Notes under the pieces: model-generated | Databases searched by the model: none | What the model saw: only the letters and a program-made list of their open reading frames with translations | What the model was told of the DNA's origin: nothing | Origin: Planobispora rosea | Lineage (GTDB): Bacteria; Actinomycetota; Actinomycetes; Streptosporangiales; Streptosporangiaceae | Length of the DNA stretch: 64,000 nucleotides | Direction of reading: 5' to 3' | Assembly: GCF_014648175.1 (NCBI RefSeq) | Contig: NZ_BMQP01000028.1 | Location: 32,887-96,886 of the forward strand | In this document: positions 1-8,101 of the stretch, piece by piece | How the letters are laid out: every line of letters begins with the position of its first letter | Numbering within the stretch: the first letter of the stretch is position 1 | Made by a program: the position numbers and the translations under genes

Positions 1-1686
1 GTCATCACCAAGGGCGCCGAGCGCGTCGCCGAGGTCGGCGCGCGCTTCACCCTCGACGCGATGCCCGGCAAGCAGATGGCCATCGACGCCGACCTCAACG
101 CCGGCCTCATCGACGAGGCCGAGGCGCGCAAGCGCCGCCAGGAGGTCACCGCGGAGGCCGACTTCTACGGCTCGATGGACGGTGGTTCGAAGTTCGTCAA
201 GGGCGACGCCATCGCCGCCATCATCATCACCGTCATCAACCTGGTCGGCGGCTTCGCCGTGGGCATGTTCCAGAAGGGCATGCCGGCCGGCGAGGCCATC
301 CAGACCTACAGCCTCATGAGCATCGGCGACGGCCTGGTCTCCCAGATCCCCGCCCTGCTGCTCTCGGTCGCGACCGGCCTCATGGTCGCCCGCGCCAGCG
401 GCGAGGGCGACATGGGCAGCACGGTCACCAGCCAGCTCGGCGCGCAGAAGCGCGCGCTGCAGGTCGGCGGCGGCGCCGCCCTGGCCCTGGTCCTCATCCC
501 GGGCCTGCCCAAGCTCCCCTTCCTCGTCATCGGCGGGATCGTCCTGTTCATCGCCCAGCGCGTGCCCTCCGCACCGGCCCAGCAGGCCGAGGAGGACCAG
601 GCCGCCGCGGCCGCCGGTCCGGCGCCCGACTCGCCCGAGTCGCTCATGGGAGAGATCCGGGTCGACCCGCTGGAGCTGGCGCTCGCCCCCGACCTCGTCG
701 ACCTGGTCGACACCGCCGGCGGCGACCTGCTCGACCGGGTGCGCGCGCTCCGCCGGAAGATCGCCATGGAGACCGGCGTCATCATGCCGCCGGTGCACAC
801 CCGCGACGACCTCGACCTGCCCCTGTCGGCCTACGTCATCCGCGTCAACGGCGTGGAGGTCGCCCGCGGCCAGGCCCCGCCCGGCACCGTGCTGGCCATC
901 GGCGACGGACTGGAGGGCCTGCCGGGCCGCGCCGGGCAGGAGCCGGTGTTCGGCCTGGAGGGCAAGTGGGTCCCCGCCGAGCTGCGGCACCAGGCGGAGC
1001 TCCTCGGCGCGACCGTGGTCGACCGGGCATCGGTCATCATCACCCACCTGTCGGAGACGGTGCGCTCCAACGCGGGCCGCCTGCTGGGCCGAGAGGACGT
1101 CCGCGCGCTGGTCGAGGCCGTACGGCGCACGCACCCGGTCGTGGTGGAGGAGCTCACCCCGGCGCTGCTGAGCCTGGGCCAGATCCAGACGGTCCTGCAG
1201 TCCATGCTCGACGAGGGCGTGTCCATCCGGGACCTGGTGCGCATCTTCGAGGCGCTGTCGCTGGCCGGCAAGGGGACCTCGGACCTCGACACGCTCTGCG
1301 AGGCCGTCCGCAACGCGCTGGGCCCGGCCATCGCCGCCCAGCACGCCGAGCCGGGCGGGAGCCTGCCGGTCCTGACGCTGGACCCCAGGCTGGAGCACGC
1401 GCTGCTGGAGTCGCTGCGCCCCACCGAGCAGGGCATCCAGCTCCTCATCGACGCCACCCGCGCCGAGAGCCTGATCACCCAGGCGAGCAAGCTCGCCGAG
1501 AACGCCGAGCACCAGGGCGTCGCCCCCGTCCTGGTCTGCTCACCCCAGCTGCGGATGCCGCTGCGGCGGCTGCTGAAGCTGGCCGCCCCCCGTCTGCCCC
1601 TGCTGTCCTACACCGAAATCGCGGAATGCCCGTTCCGTGTGGAAACCCTGGGAGTTGTGACCGATGCCGAAGCGCTTGCTGCTTGA
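1..1686 (+). CDS. flhA: Flagellar export gate protein FlhA, 3' part (5' end outside window)
   Basis: FlhA is the large inner-membrane component of the flagellar type III export gate; its cytoplasmic ring docks substrates and chaperones. The frame is open from base 1, so the gene starts upstream; about 561 of roughly 690 usual residues are visible. The first visible residues carry the FHIPEP family signature (VAEVGARFTLDAMPGKQMAID region), followed by about three remaining hydrophobic segments up to roughly visible residue 190 and then the soluble C-terminal domain. The stop at 1684-1686 overlaps the next gene by 23 bases, so it heads an flhA-flhF-like-PilZ operon. flhA is normally next to flhB; here flhB lies 27 kb downstream at the other end of the cluster. 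Confidence 0.97.
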   Translation, partial: VITKGAERVAEVGARFTLDAMPGKQMAIDADLNAGLIDEAEARKRRQEVTAEADFYGSMDGGSKFVKGDAIAAIIITVINLVGGFAVGMFQKGMPAGEAIQTYSLMSIGDGLVSQIPALLLSVATGLMVARASGEGDMGSTVTSQLGAQKRALQVGGGAALALVLIPGLPKLPFLVIGGIVLFIAQRVPSAPAQQAEEDQAAAAAGPAPDSPESLMGEIRVDPLELALAPDLVDLVDTAGGDLLDRVRALRRKIAMETGVIMPPVHTRDDLDLPLSAYVIRVNGVEVARGQAPPGTVLAIGDGLEGLPGRAGQEPVFGLEGKWVPAELRHQAELLGATVVDRASVIITHLSETVRSNAGRLLGREDVRALVEAVRRTHPVVVEELTPALLSLGQIQTVLQSMLDEGVSIRDLVRIFEALSLAGKGTSDLDTLCEAVRNALGPAIAAQHAEPGGSLPVLTLDPRLEHALLESLRPTEQGIQLLIDATRAESLITQASKLAENAEHQGVAPVLVCSPQLRMPLRRLLKLAAPRLPLLSYTEIAECPFRVETLGVVTDAEALAA

Positions 1687-2998
1687 GGGAACCGACATCG
1701 AGGAGCTGCTGACCCAGGTCCGCAATGAGCACGGACCGGATGTCTCCATCGTGTCGGCCGACCGGGTGCGCACCGGCGGGTTCGCCGGGTTCTTCGCCCG
1801 CCAGCGTTACGAACTGACCGTCGAGGTCAACGACGAGCCGGTCCGCCCGGCCGCCCCGGCCCAGGGCTCCGCCGTCCCCGCGGCCGTCCCGGTCCAGGCT
1901 CCCACCGCCGCCCCGGCCTCCGTGCAGTCCTCCGCCGACCCGGTGGCCGCGCTCCTGGCCCGCGCCGAGGAGCAGGAGCGGCAGCTGGGCGCCTCCGGCT
2001 CCCGCCCCGCCGTCCCGGCCCAGGGCTCCGTGGCCGCCCCGGTCTCCGTCCCCGCCGCCTCCCCCAGCCTGGGCCAGGCCCTGGGCTCCCCGGCGTTCAC
2101 GGCCCCCTCCGGTACGGCGCAGGCCGTGCCGTCCCGGGTCCCCGCCGCCGCGGCCGGCGACTTCGTCGTCGAGCCCGGCGCGGAGAGCCTGGCCTTCGCC
2201 GACATGCTGAGCGCCCTCCAGCGCGACGGTTCCGCCACCCGGTCCGGCGCCCTGGTGGCGCGGGCCTACCAGCCGCCGGCCGTCGTGGAGGAGCAGCCCG
2301 CCACCGGGATGGCGCGTTCCTTCCACGCGCCCGTCATCGAGCAGCAGCGGCCGTTCGTGCGCGGGCTGATCGAGCTGGGCATGCCCGAGGGCATGGCCCG
2401 CAAGGCCACCGAGACGGACATGTACGGAGCGGTCAAGAGCGCCCTGGCGGACCTGCCCGACGCCCCCGGCCTGCCGGGCAACCCCGGCGACGTGCTCGTC
2501 ATCGTCGGCGAGACCCACTCCGCGCTGCGGCTGGCCAAGAAGGCCGCGCGCATCCTGAACATCGGCCCCGGCCAGATCCTGCTGGCGGCCCGTTCCACCG
2601 CGGGCACCGACATCCACACCTCCCGCCGCCTGTCCGGCCCGCGGGCCGCCGCCCAGAAGGCGCGCAAGATCCACCGCGATGACGTTCCGTACGTGGTCGT
2701 CGTCGCCTCCACCCCCGAGGAGCGCAACGGCGAGTGGGCCGGCGCCGTGGCCGACGCGCTCGGCGCCACCGCCGTGTGGGCGGTCGTCGACGCGACCCGC
2801 AAGACCGCCGACACCGCGCGCCACCTGCGCTCGCTCGGCAAGGTGGACGCCGTCGCCGTCACCGCCGTCGAGGCGACCGGCGACCCGGCCAGCGTCCTCC
2901 ATCTGGACCTGCCGGTCTCCTACCTGGATGACCGCCCCAGCAACCGCCAGGCGTGGACCGCTCTGCTGTGCGAGCGACTTGAGGAGATGCAGTCGTGA
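1664..2998 (+). CDS. FlhF-like protein lacking the GTPase P-loop
   Basis: Residues 1-55 match the N-terminal B domain of FlhF (acidic helix, then TGGFAGFFARQRYELTV, the usual GGFLGFF-K pattern). About 200 Ala/Pro-rich residues follow, then a C-terminal region (from about 225) laid out like the SRP-type NG domain of FlhF. FlhF places and counts flagella in other bacteria and binds GTP through a GxTGxGKTTT loop. Here the matching position (about residues 275-290) reads VGETHSALRLAKKAA, with no glycine-lysine-threonine motif, so nucleotide binding by the usual mode is unlikely. It overlaps flhA by 23 bases and the PilZ gene by 4 (GTGA). No FlhG/FleN partner is seen in the window. The family call rests on the N-terminus and gene position. 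Confidence 0.75.
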   Translation: MPKRLLLEGTDIEELLTQVRNEHGPDVSIVSADRVRTGGFAGFFARQRYELTVEVNDEPVRPAAPAQGSAVPAAVPVQAPTAAPASVQSSADPVAALLARAEEQERQLGASGSRPAVPAQGSVAAPVSVPAASPSLGQALGSPAFTAPSGTAQAVPSRVPAAAAGDFVVEPGAESLAFADMLSALQRDGSATRSGALVARAYQPPAVVEEQPATGMARSFHAPVIEQQRPFVRGLIELGMPEGMARKATETDMYGAVKSALADLPDAPGLPGNPGDVLVIVGETHSALRLAKKAARILNIGPGQILLAARSTAGTDIHTSRRLSGPRAAAQKARKIHRDDVPYVVVVASTPEERNGEWAGAVADALGATAVWAVVDATRKTADTARHLRSLGKVDAVAVTAVEATGDPASVLHLDLPVSYLDDRPSNRQAWTALLCERLEEMQS

Positions 2999-3633
2999 CG
3001 TCCGTCAGCCTTCCCGGCATCAACGCGCTCGTGGAGCTCTCCCTGTCGGACGGCAGGAGCTACCCGACGCGCGTGGAGGATGTCGACGGGTTCGTGGTCA
3101 AGGTGGCCGCGCCACGCGGCGCCGGCGACATCGACGTGCCGGCGCTCGGTACCGAGGTGTCCCTCCACTGGACCGGCCCCCGCGGTCTCTACACCGCGCC
3201 CGGCGTGCTCACCTCCATCGAGCGCGACCGGGTCAGCCTCTGGTCGATCGAGGCCGACGGCAGCGTGGACTACTACAGCCGGCGCACCGCCGTACGGGTG
3301 ACCGCAGGTGAACCGATCCGGCTCCTGGACCTCACCACGGGATCGGAGGTCTTCCACGGCCGGTTCGTGGACATCTCCGAGCGCGGCGTCCGCTGCCACG
3401 GGGCGGCGGCCGGGCTCTCCGCGGAGCAGCCCCTGATGGTCAAGATGGTGCTGGACAACCACCTCCTGGCGCTGGAGGGCAGCGTGCTCACCGTGAGCGA
3501 CCACGAAGGGGAGGACGTCACCACGGTGGTCATCTACGATCCGCCGGAGGCCCAGGCACAGGTGATCCGGCGCTACGTCCTCAACGCGCAGATCCGGGCA
3601 AGGAAGGCGGCCGCCGACAGTGCTACTGGCTAA
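2995..3633 (+). CDS. PilZ-domain c-di-GMP receptor, YcgR-like
   Basis: Protein of 212 residues with an N-terminal beta-rich YcgR-type domain (about 5-92) and a PilZ domain. The c-di-GMP binding residues are intact: RxxxR at R97-R101 and DxSxxG at D126-G131. YcgR-type proteins bind c-di-GMP and slow or bias the flagellar motor. The start is GTG at 2995, in a GTGA overlap with the preceding stop, with GAGGAG at 2981. It is cotranscribed with flhA and the FlhF-like gene, which supports a motor role. The diguanylate cyclase at 41.3 kb and the EAL-HDOD protein at 61 kb are possible partners (inference). Confidence 0.88.
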   Translation: MTSVSLPGINALVELSLSDGRSYPTRVEDVDGFVVKVAAPRGAGDIDVPALGTEVSLHWTGPRGLYTAPGVLTSIERDRVSLWSIEADGSVDYYSRRTAVRVTAGEPIRLLDLTTGSEVFHGRFVDISERGVRCHGAAAGLSAEQPLMVKMVLDNHLLALEGSVLTVSDHEGEDVTTVVIYDPPEAQAQVIRRYVLNAQIRARKAAADSATG

Positions 3634-3991
3634 CCCCCTCACTCTGCTGCTCGCCCTGGTCCTCGCCGGTCCGGCGCTGTGGCACGCGTTCGTGCTGGAG
3701 GACCTCGACATCGCCACCGCCCTGGTCCGGTACCTGATAGCCGTCTTCGTCAGCGGCCTCATGCTGTCCGCGGTACGCAGGGTCACCGCTCCCTACCTGA
3801 AGGACGAGTCCGAGGAGGCGGGGGAGACGGTCACGACCCTGTCGGTCGACCGGGTGCCGACCGCCGCCAGGAGGGCCACCGACCCCGCCTCTCCGGAGCC
3901 CGCGTCGGACATCGCGGAGCTGGAGCCGACGCAGATCCAGTCCCCGCGGGCCGAGATCGCCGCGCTCCCGCCGGCGGGCGGCGCGCGCTGA
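3620..3991 (+). CDS. Small two-helix membrane protein, unknown function
   Basis: Protein of 123 residues starting at GTG 3620, inside the end of the PilZ gene (14-base overlap), so translation is probably coupled. It has two hydrophobic segments (about residues 3-25 and 33-54) and a charged, Pro/Ala/Glu-rich tail of about 65 residues without a recognisable domain. Position as last gene of the flhA operon suggests a flagellum-linked membrane protein, but no family was recognised. Confidence 0.65.
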   Translation: MLLANPLTLLLALVLAGPALWHAFVLEDLDIATALVRYLIAVFVSGLMLSAVRRVTAPYLKDESEEAGETVTTLSVDRVPTAARRATDPASPEPASDIAELEPTQIQSPRAEIAALPPAGGAR

Positions 3992-4061
3992 TCCGCCGGA
4001 GGGCCATCCGCTGACCGTCTGGCCAGTCGATCGGTTGTGCGGTCATCGGGATATCGAACGT

Positions 4062-4087
4062 CTCACCTCGAACCACGGGGTGCCGAT
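4062..4087 (+). promoter_or_regulatory. FliA-type promoter before the chemoreceptor gene
   Basis: CTCA (4062-4065), 16 bases, GCCGAT (4082-4087). The same arrangement occurs before six other motility or signalling genes here. The -10 element ends 5 bases before ATG 4093, so transcription would begin near or after that codon, favouring the GTG start at 4159. Confidence 0.7.
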
Positions 4088-4158
4088 GGGCGATGAGCAA
4101 GACGTCTTCATCCGCCGCTGCCCCAGCAGCCCCCGGTCTCGCTGGAAAGGACCTGACC

Positions 4159-5817
4159 GTGACCGACCCGTCCGTAGAAACCGTGCTTCCCGACGCGGGC
4201 ACGCGCCGTAATCCGCTGCTGGGATGGTTCGCCGACCGCCGGATCAACACCAAGATCCTGACCGCGGTGGCCGTCGTGGCCGTCATGGGCGGCGGCATCA
4301 GCGCGGTCGCGCTGAACCGCATGAGCGAGCTGAACGACGACATCAGCCAGATCAAGGAAGCCAACGTCCAGCGGCTCTCCCACCTGGGTGACGCCCGCGG
4401 CCGGATGGCCGACATGTTCAACATCAACATCGGTGTGGTCGCCATTCCCGACCCGGCCCTGAAGGCTCAGGCCGTGGAGAACCTGCACAAGGCCACCGAT
4501 GACGTGACCACCGCGTTCGAGGCGTACAAGTCCCAGCCCTCCTCCTCCAAGGACTGGCAGGAGAACGTCGCCGCCTTCGAGGAGGGCTGGGAGAAGTACA
4601 TCGTCCTGCGCGGCGTCGTGCTGCTCGGTGAGAAGCCTCCGGCCGGGGTCGACATCCCCACGGACACCGCCGGAATCCTGAAGCAGTTCAACGACGTGGC
4701 CGGGGCGATCAACACCGCCATGGACAACCTGGCCGCGACCGAGCGCCAGGAGGCCGCGGCGGTGACCGCCGCGGCCACCGAGGAGTACGAGAGCGCCCGC
4801 ACCCAGATCCTGATGCTGCTGGCCGCCGGCCTGCTGCTGGCGCTGGGCCTGGCGCTGACGGTGTCGCGGCTGATCGTGCGGCCGCTGGCCGGGGTGTCCG
4901 GGGTGCTGGACGCGATGGCCAAGGGCGACCTGACGCAGAAGGTCCAGGTCGCCTCCCGCGACGAGGTCGGCGCGATGGCGGTGGCGGTCAACCAGGCCAC
5001 CGACTCGGTGCGGCAGGCGATCGAGGCGCTGGCCTCCAGCGCCGACACCCTGGCCACCAGCTCCGACGAGCTGTCGGGCGTCAGCCGGCAGATCGCCGCC
5101 TCGGCCGACGAGGCCTCCATCCAGGCCAACAACGTCGCCGCCGCGGCCGGCCAGGTCTCCTCCAACGTGCAGACCGTGGCCGCCGGGTCGGAGGAGATGG
5201 GCGCCTCCATCCGGGAGATCGCCCACAACGCCAACGAGGGCGCCAAGGTCGCCTCCCAGGCCGTGGCGGTGGCCGAGTCCACCAACACCACCGTGGCCAA
5301 GCTGGGCGCCTCCAGCGCCGAGATCGGCAGCGTGATCAAGGTGATCACCTCGATCGCCGAGCAGACCAACCTGCTGGCGCTGAACGCCACCATCGAGGCG
5401 GCCCGCGCCGGCGACGCCGGCAAGGGCTTCGCGGTGGTGGCCGGGGAGGTCAAGGACCTGGCCCAGGAGACCGCCAAGGCCACCGAGGACATCTCCAAGC
5501 GGGTGGAGGCCATCCAGGCCGACACCGAGAGCGCGGTGGCGGCGATCGCCGAGATCTCCACGATCATCGGCAAGATCAACGACTACCAGCTGACCATCGC
5601 CAGCGCGGTGGAGGAGCAGACCGCCACCACCAACGAGATGAACCGCAACGTGGCCGACGCCGCGCGCGGCAGCGCCGACATCGCCGGAAACATCTCGGTG
5701 CTGGCCAACGCCGCGCACGTGACGGCCGAGGGCGTGGCCGACAGCCAGCGGGCCGCGGCCAACCTGGCCGAGCTCTCCACCCGCCTGCACGAGCTGGTCT
5801 CGCGCTTCCGCTACTGA
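4159..5817 (+). CDS. Methyl-accepting chemotaxis protein
   Basis: Transmembrane chemoreceptor that would control CheA through CheW. Order: short cytoplasmic start, TM1 (about 32-53), an extracytoplasmic helical ligand-binding region of about 160 residues (four-helix-bundle MCP type), TM2 (about 220-240), HAMP, and a long coiled-coil signalling domain with the hairpin tip around EQTNLLALNATIEAARAG. No C-terminal NWETF-like pentapeptide, so CheR tethering is not evident. The frame opens at ATG 4093, but GTG 4159 has a GGAAAGG site 8 bases upstream and lies downstream of the FliA-type promoter, so 552 residues are preferred. It is the only MCP in the window. Confidence 0.95.
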   Translation: MTDPSVETVLPDAGTRRNPLLGWFADRRINTKILTAVAVVAVMGGGISAVALNRMSELNDDISQIKEANVQRLSHLGDARGRMADMFNINIGVVAIPDPALKAQAVENLHKATDDVTTAFEAYKSQPSSSKDWQENVAAFEEGWEKYIVLRGVVLLGEKPPAGVDIPTDTAGILKQFNDVAGAINTAMDNLAATERQEAAAVTAAATEEYESARTQILMLLAAGLLLALGLALTVSRLIVRPLAGVSGVLDAMAKGDLTQKVQVASRDEVGAMAVAVNQATDSVRQAIEALASSADTLATSSDELSGVSRQIAASADEASIQANNVAAAAGQVSSNVQTVAAGSEEMGASIREIAHNANEGAKVASQAVAVAESTNTTVAKLGASSAEIGSVIKVITSIAEQTNLLALNATIEAARAGDAGKGFAVVAGEVKDLAQETAKATEDISKRVEAIQADTESAVAAIAEISTIIGKINDYQLTIASAVEEQTATTNEMNRNVADAARGSADIAGNISVLANAAHVTAEGVADSQRAAANLAELSTRLHELVSRFRY

Positions 5818-5943
5818 TCCGCCGCCTCCGCGGCTGCTCCGCTTCCGTCCCGGCGGGCGGGACGGGGCCCGAGGCTCCGGCCGGGACGAGTGCCGTCCCG
5901 GCGGGACCGCACCCCGGGAGGAGTGCCGTCCCGAGGGAACCGC

Positions 5944-5981
5944 GCAAGGCCGCCCACGGTCACGACCGTGGGCGGCCTTGC
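5944..5981 (+). terminator. Terminator after the chemoreceptor gene
   Basis: Perfect 17-bp inverted repeat (5944-5960 with 5965-5981) around a CACG loop, followed by a short T-containing stretch. It separates the chemoreceptor from the next gene. Confidence 0.85.
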
Positions 5982-6071
5982 CCGTTTCCCGGGTAAAACT
6001 CGCACTTCTATCAACTAATTGTGTTGCGCCAAGAACGCACCGTGATATTTGGTAATAAATATCGTGATCAA

Positions 6072-6108
6072 TTGGGTTGTATCCCATTCCCGGTGTAACA
6101 CTGTTTTA
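6072..6108 (+). promoter_or_regulatory. Housekeeping-type promoter, probably leaderless transcript
   Basis: TTGGGT at 6072-6077 and TAACAC at 6096-6101, spaced 18 bases, in a locally AT-rich stretch. The -10 ends 7 bases before ATG 6109 and there is no ribosome binding site, so the mRNA may start at the initiation codon. Confidence 0.45.
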
Positions 6109-6978
6109 ATGTATTCCCTGGTCAGCGCCCCTGTGCTCGGTTTCGACCTGACGCGGCTGGACGGCGGAGCGGCGACCGCCGCGGTGCTTTCCCGCGCCCT
6201 GCGTCTCACCCCCGGCGACCTTCCGGCGCTGGCCCGCAGGCTCCCCGACGACGAGGTCCGCGCCCGGCTGTGGCAGGACATCCATGGTGCGACCATCCTG
6301 CGCCCGACCATCCGCGGACTGGCCCAGCAGGAGGCCGACGGGGCGATCGCCCTGCTGGAGCGCGCGCCCATCGGCACCCCCGACGCGCTGCTGCACTGCG
6401 TCCGGCACGACGTGCTCGACTGGACGTGGACCGTCGAGGACGGCACCCGCCGTCAGGACGACACCGCCGCCCGCGCCACGGCGGTCGTCTGCGACGCGGT
6501 GATGGCCACCTACCTGCGGGAGCTGCTGCCGACCGACACCCGGCGGCGGCTGGCGATCGGCTGGCTGGCCGGCATCCGCGAACTGCCCGAGCCGCCCGTC
6601 GACACCGGCCCCCAGCACGAGGCCGTCATGGCACTGTGCCGCCGCGTCGCCACGCTCGGCGCAGCCGGCGTCGAACGCCTCTCCGCCCTGACCGACCGCG
6701 CCCGCTCCGACGCCGGCTCCTGGTCGAAGGCGGTGCACTCGGCGTCCTGGGCGGTCCACACCTCCGACCGGGTGCGTGCCGCCGCGGCCGCCCAGTTCGA
6801 GCTGGTCCAGGCGGTCGACGCCGCCGGGATCCCGGTCGCCGAGCGCGCGGGCGGCGTGTGGAACCTGCTGAGCGGCGCCGTGCACGCCCTCACCGTCGCC
6901 GACATGATCGAATCAGATCTCGTGGAGCAGCTGCTCGACCCCTGCCTGAACGTTCTGGGCCTGCCCGTCCCCAGCTGA
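6109..6978 (+). CDS. Hypothetical protein, predicted mostly helical
   Basis: Protein of 289 residues when started at ATG 6109; the longer frame from 6049 adds 20 residues from AT-rich promoter-like DNA and is not favoured. No signal peptide, membrane segment or known motif was recognised. The sequence is rich in Ala, Leu, Arg and Asp and looks like a helical, cytoplasmic protein. It is monocistronic, between the chemoreceptor terminator and a secreted-protein gene. Function unknown. Confidence 0.7.
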   Translation: MYSLVSAPVLGFDLTRLDGGAATAAVLSRALRLTPGDLPALARRLPDDEVRARLWQDIHGATILRPTIRGLAQQEADGAIALLERAPIGTPDALLHCVRHDVLDWTWTVEDGTRRQDDTAARATAVVCDAVMATYLRELLPTDTRRRLAIGWLAGIRELPEPPVDTGPQHEAVMALCRRVATLGAAGVERLSALTDRARSDAGSWSKAVHSASWAVHTSDRVRAAAAAQFELVQAVDAAGIPVAERAGGVWNLLSGAVHALTVADMIESDLVEQLLDPCLNVLGLPVPS

Positions 6979-7127
6979 CCGGAGCCCGGCCCCATCGCGG
7001 CCCCATCGCGGCCCCGCAGCCGCCCGCCGTACGGCACGTGTCCGCACACCGTAGGGCGGCGGTCCTATGTCATGCGGCGAGCGGCGGCGGTGCACGACGG
7101 GAGCACTCGGGTTTCTTCCGGTTTCCC

Positions 7128-7152
7128 TTCAGTAGATCCTCCGGCTGCCGAA
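7128..7152 (+). promoter_or_regulatory. Weak FliA-like promoter candidate
   Basis: TTCA (7128-7131), 15 bases, GCCGAA (7147-7152), 41 bases before ATG 7193. The -35 departs from the CTCA seen elsewhere and the spacing is one base shorter, so this is only tentative. Confidence 0.25.
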
Positions 7153-7192
7153 TGTAGCCGAGGAACCACTGTCGGCAATCGGAAGGGATGCC

Positions 7193-7768
7193 ATGTCGAA
7201 CAGCAGGAAGGCCTGGAGCGCGCTGCTGCTGGCCGCCGCCGTCACGGTGAGCGTGCCCGCCGCCGCGGGCGCCGCCAACGCCGCCCCCAAGGCCAAGAGC
7301 GTCAAGACCGTATCGGCCAAGTCCAAGGCCGCCGCCAAGGCTGCGGCTGCCAAGGCCGCCGCCGCCAAGAAGGCCGCGGCTGCCAAGGCCGCCGCCGCCA
7401 AGAAGGCCGCCGCCGCCCAGCCGTTCACGGCCGTCGGCACCGTCACCGAGGTGGACGCGGCGGCCCGCACCATCACGGTGCATGTGGCCTCCGGTCACAA
7501 GGGTTACCGCGGCACGGACCTGGTGATCACCGTCACCAGCGCCACCAAGGTCGTCAAGGACGAGGTCAAGGGCGGTTTCGACCTCCTGGCCGTGGACGAC
7601 GTGGTCACCGCCAACGGCACCAGGACCACCGCCGGCCACCTGGCCAAGAACGTCAACGCCCACGACCCCGAGCCGGAGCCCGAGGAGCCCGTCGCGGACC
7701 CCGAGGAGCCGGTCGTCGAGCCGGCTCCCGAGCCCGACCCGGTCGTCGAGCCCGAGCCCACGGCCTGA
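7193..7768 (+). CDS. Secreted Ala/Lys-repeat protein with beta-rich middle domain
   Basis: Protein of 191 residues with a Sec signal peptide (about 1-30, AXA-type end) and a GGAAGGGA ribosome site 7 bases before ATG 7193. Residues 37-75 are a low-complexity helix of AAAKKAAAAKAAAAKK repeats, a highly basic segment. Residues about 78-160 form a domain with alternating beta pattern resembling DUF5666/OB-like extracytoplasmic domains (FTAVGTVTEVDAAARTITV). The C-terminal 30 residues are Pro/Glu repeats. It could bind the wall or acidic polymers; the function is unknown. Confidence 0.75.
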   Translation: MSNSRKAWSALLLAAAVTVSVPAAAGAANAAPKAKSVKTVSAKSKAAAKAAAAKAAAAKKAAAAKAAAAKKAAAAQPFTAVGTVTEVDAAARTITVHVASGHKGYRGTDLVITVTSATKVVKDEVKGGFDLLAVDDVVTANGTRTTAGHLAKNVNAHDPEPEPEEPVADPEEPVVEPAPEPDPVVEPEPTA

Positions 7769-7780
7769 CCCGACAACGCT

Positions 7781-7824
7781 CTGACGTAGGTCAGACATAG
7801 GTCTGATGTAGGTCTGGCGTAACA
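7781..7824. repeat. Four imperfect 11-bp tandem repeats
   Basis: Units at 7781, 7792, 7803 and 7814 read CTGACGTAGGT, CAGACATAGGT, CTGATGTAGGT and CTGGCGTAACA. The 11-bp period is close to one helical turn. They sit just after the stop of the secreted-protein gene and before its terminator hairpin. Confidence 0.7.
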
Positions 7825-7830
7825 AGCGAA

Positions 7831-7869
7831 CGCCCTCTTCCCACCGGTCACTCCGGCGGGAAGAGGGCG
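7831..7869 (+). terminator. Hairpin terminator
   Basis: Perfect 12-bp inverted repeat CGCCCTCTTCCC / GGGAAGAGGGCG (7831-7842, 7858-7869) with a 15-base loop that can itself pair. It ends the transcript of the secreted-protein gene. Confidence 0.75.
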
Positions 7870-7875
7870 TCTCGC

Positions 7876-8080
7876 GTTACGGCCCGGCCCTGGACGCCAG
7901 CGCGGTCCCGCTGCATCTGTCCGGCGATGTCTACACCGCCGCCATGATCGGCGCGGCGTTGGAGAGCGAACGTCCGATCGTGGTAACCAGAGCGACCCCC
8001 TCTATGACTGGGCGATCGTGACCGAACATCCCGAGGTCTACCGGAAAGCGGTCCCGGGGCTGCCGACCGGCTGGCGTTAG
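7876..8080 (+). pseudogene. Frameshifted remnant of a small protein gene
   Basis: One frame reads from the TAC at about 7878 through ALDASAV, ALESERPIVVTRATPS and stops near 8019; the adjoining frame then continues as YDWAIVTEHPEVYRKAV and ends at TAG 8078. The two pieces read like one protein broken by a shift near 8000. There is no start codon or ribosome site upstream; the hairpin at 7831-7869 occupies that place. The sense of a PIN-like toxin end is only an impression. Confidence 0.35.
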
Positions 8081-8101
8081 GGCGGTCAGGGGGCAGGGCG
8101 G

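Noticed and set aside
4093..4158. 22-residue N-terminal extension of the chemoreceptor from ATG 4093
   Set aside because: The FliA-type -10 element ends 5 bases before it, and a better ribosome site precedes GTG 4159.
4108..6087. 659-codon minus-strand frame opposite the chemoreceptor
   Set aside because: Same antisense shadow pattern; the plus-strand MCP is unambiguous.
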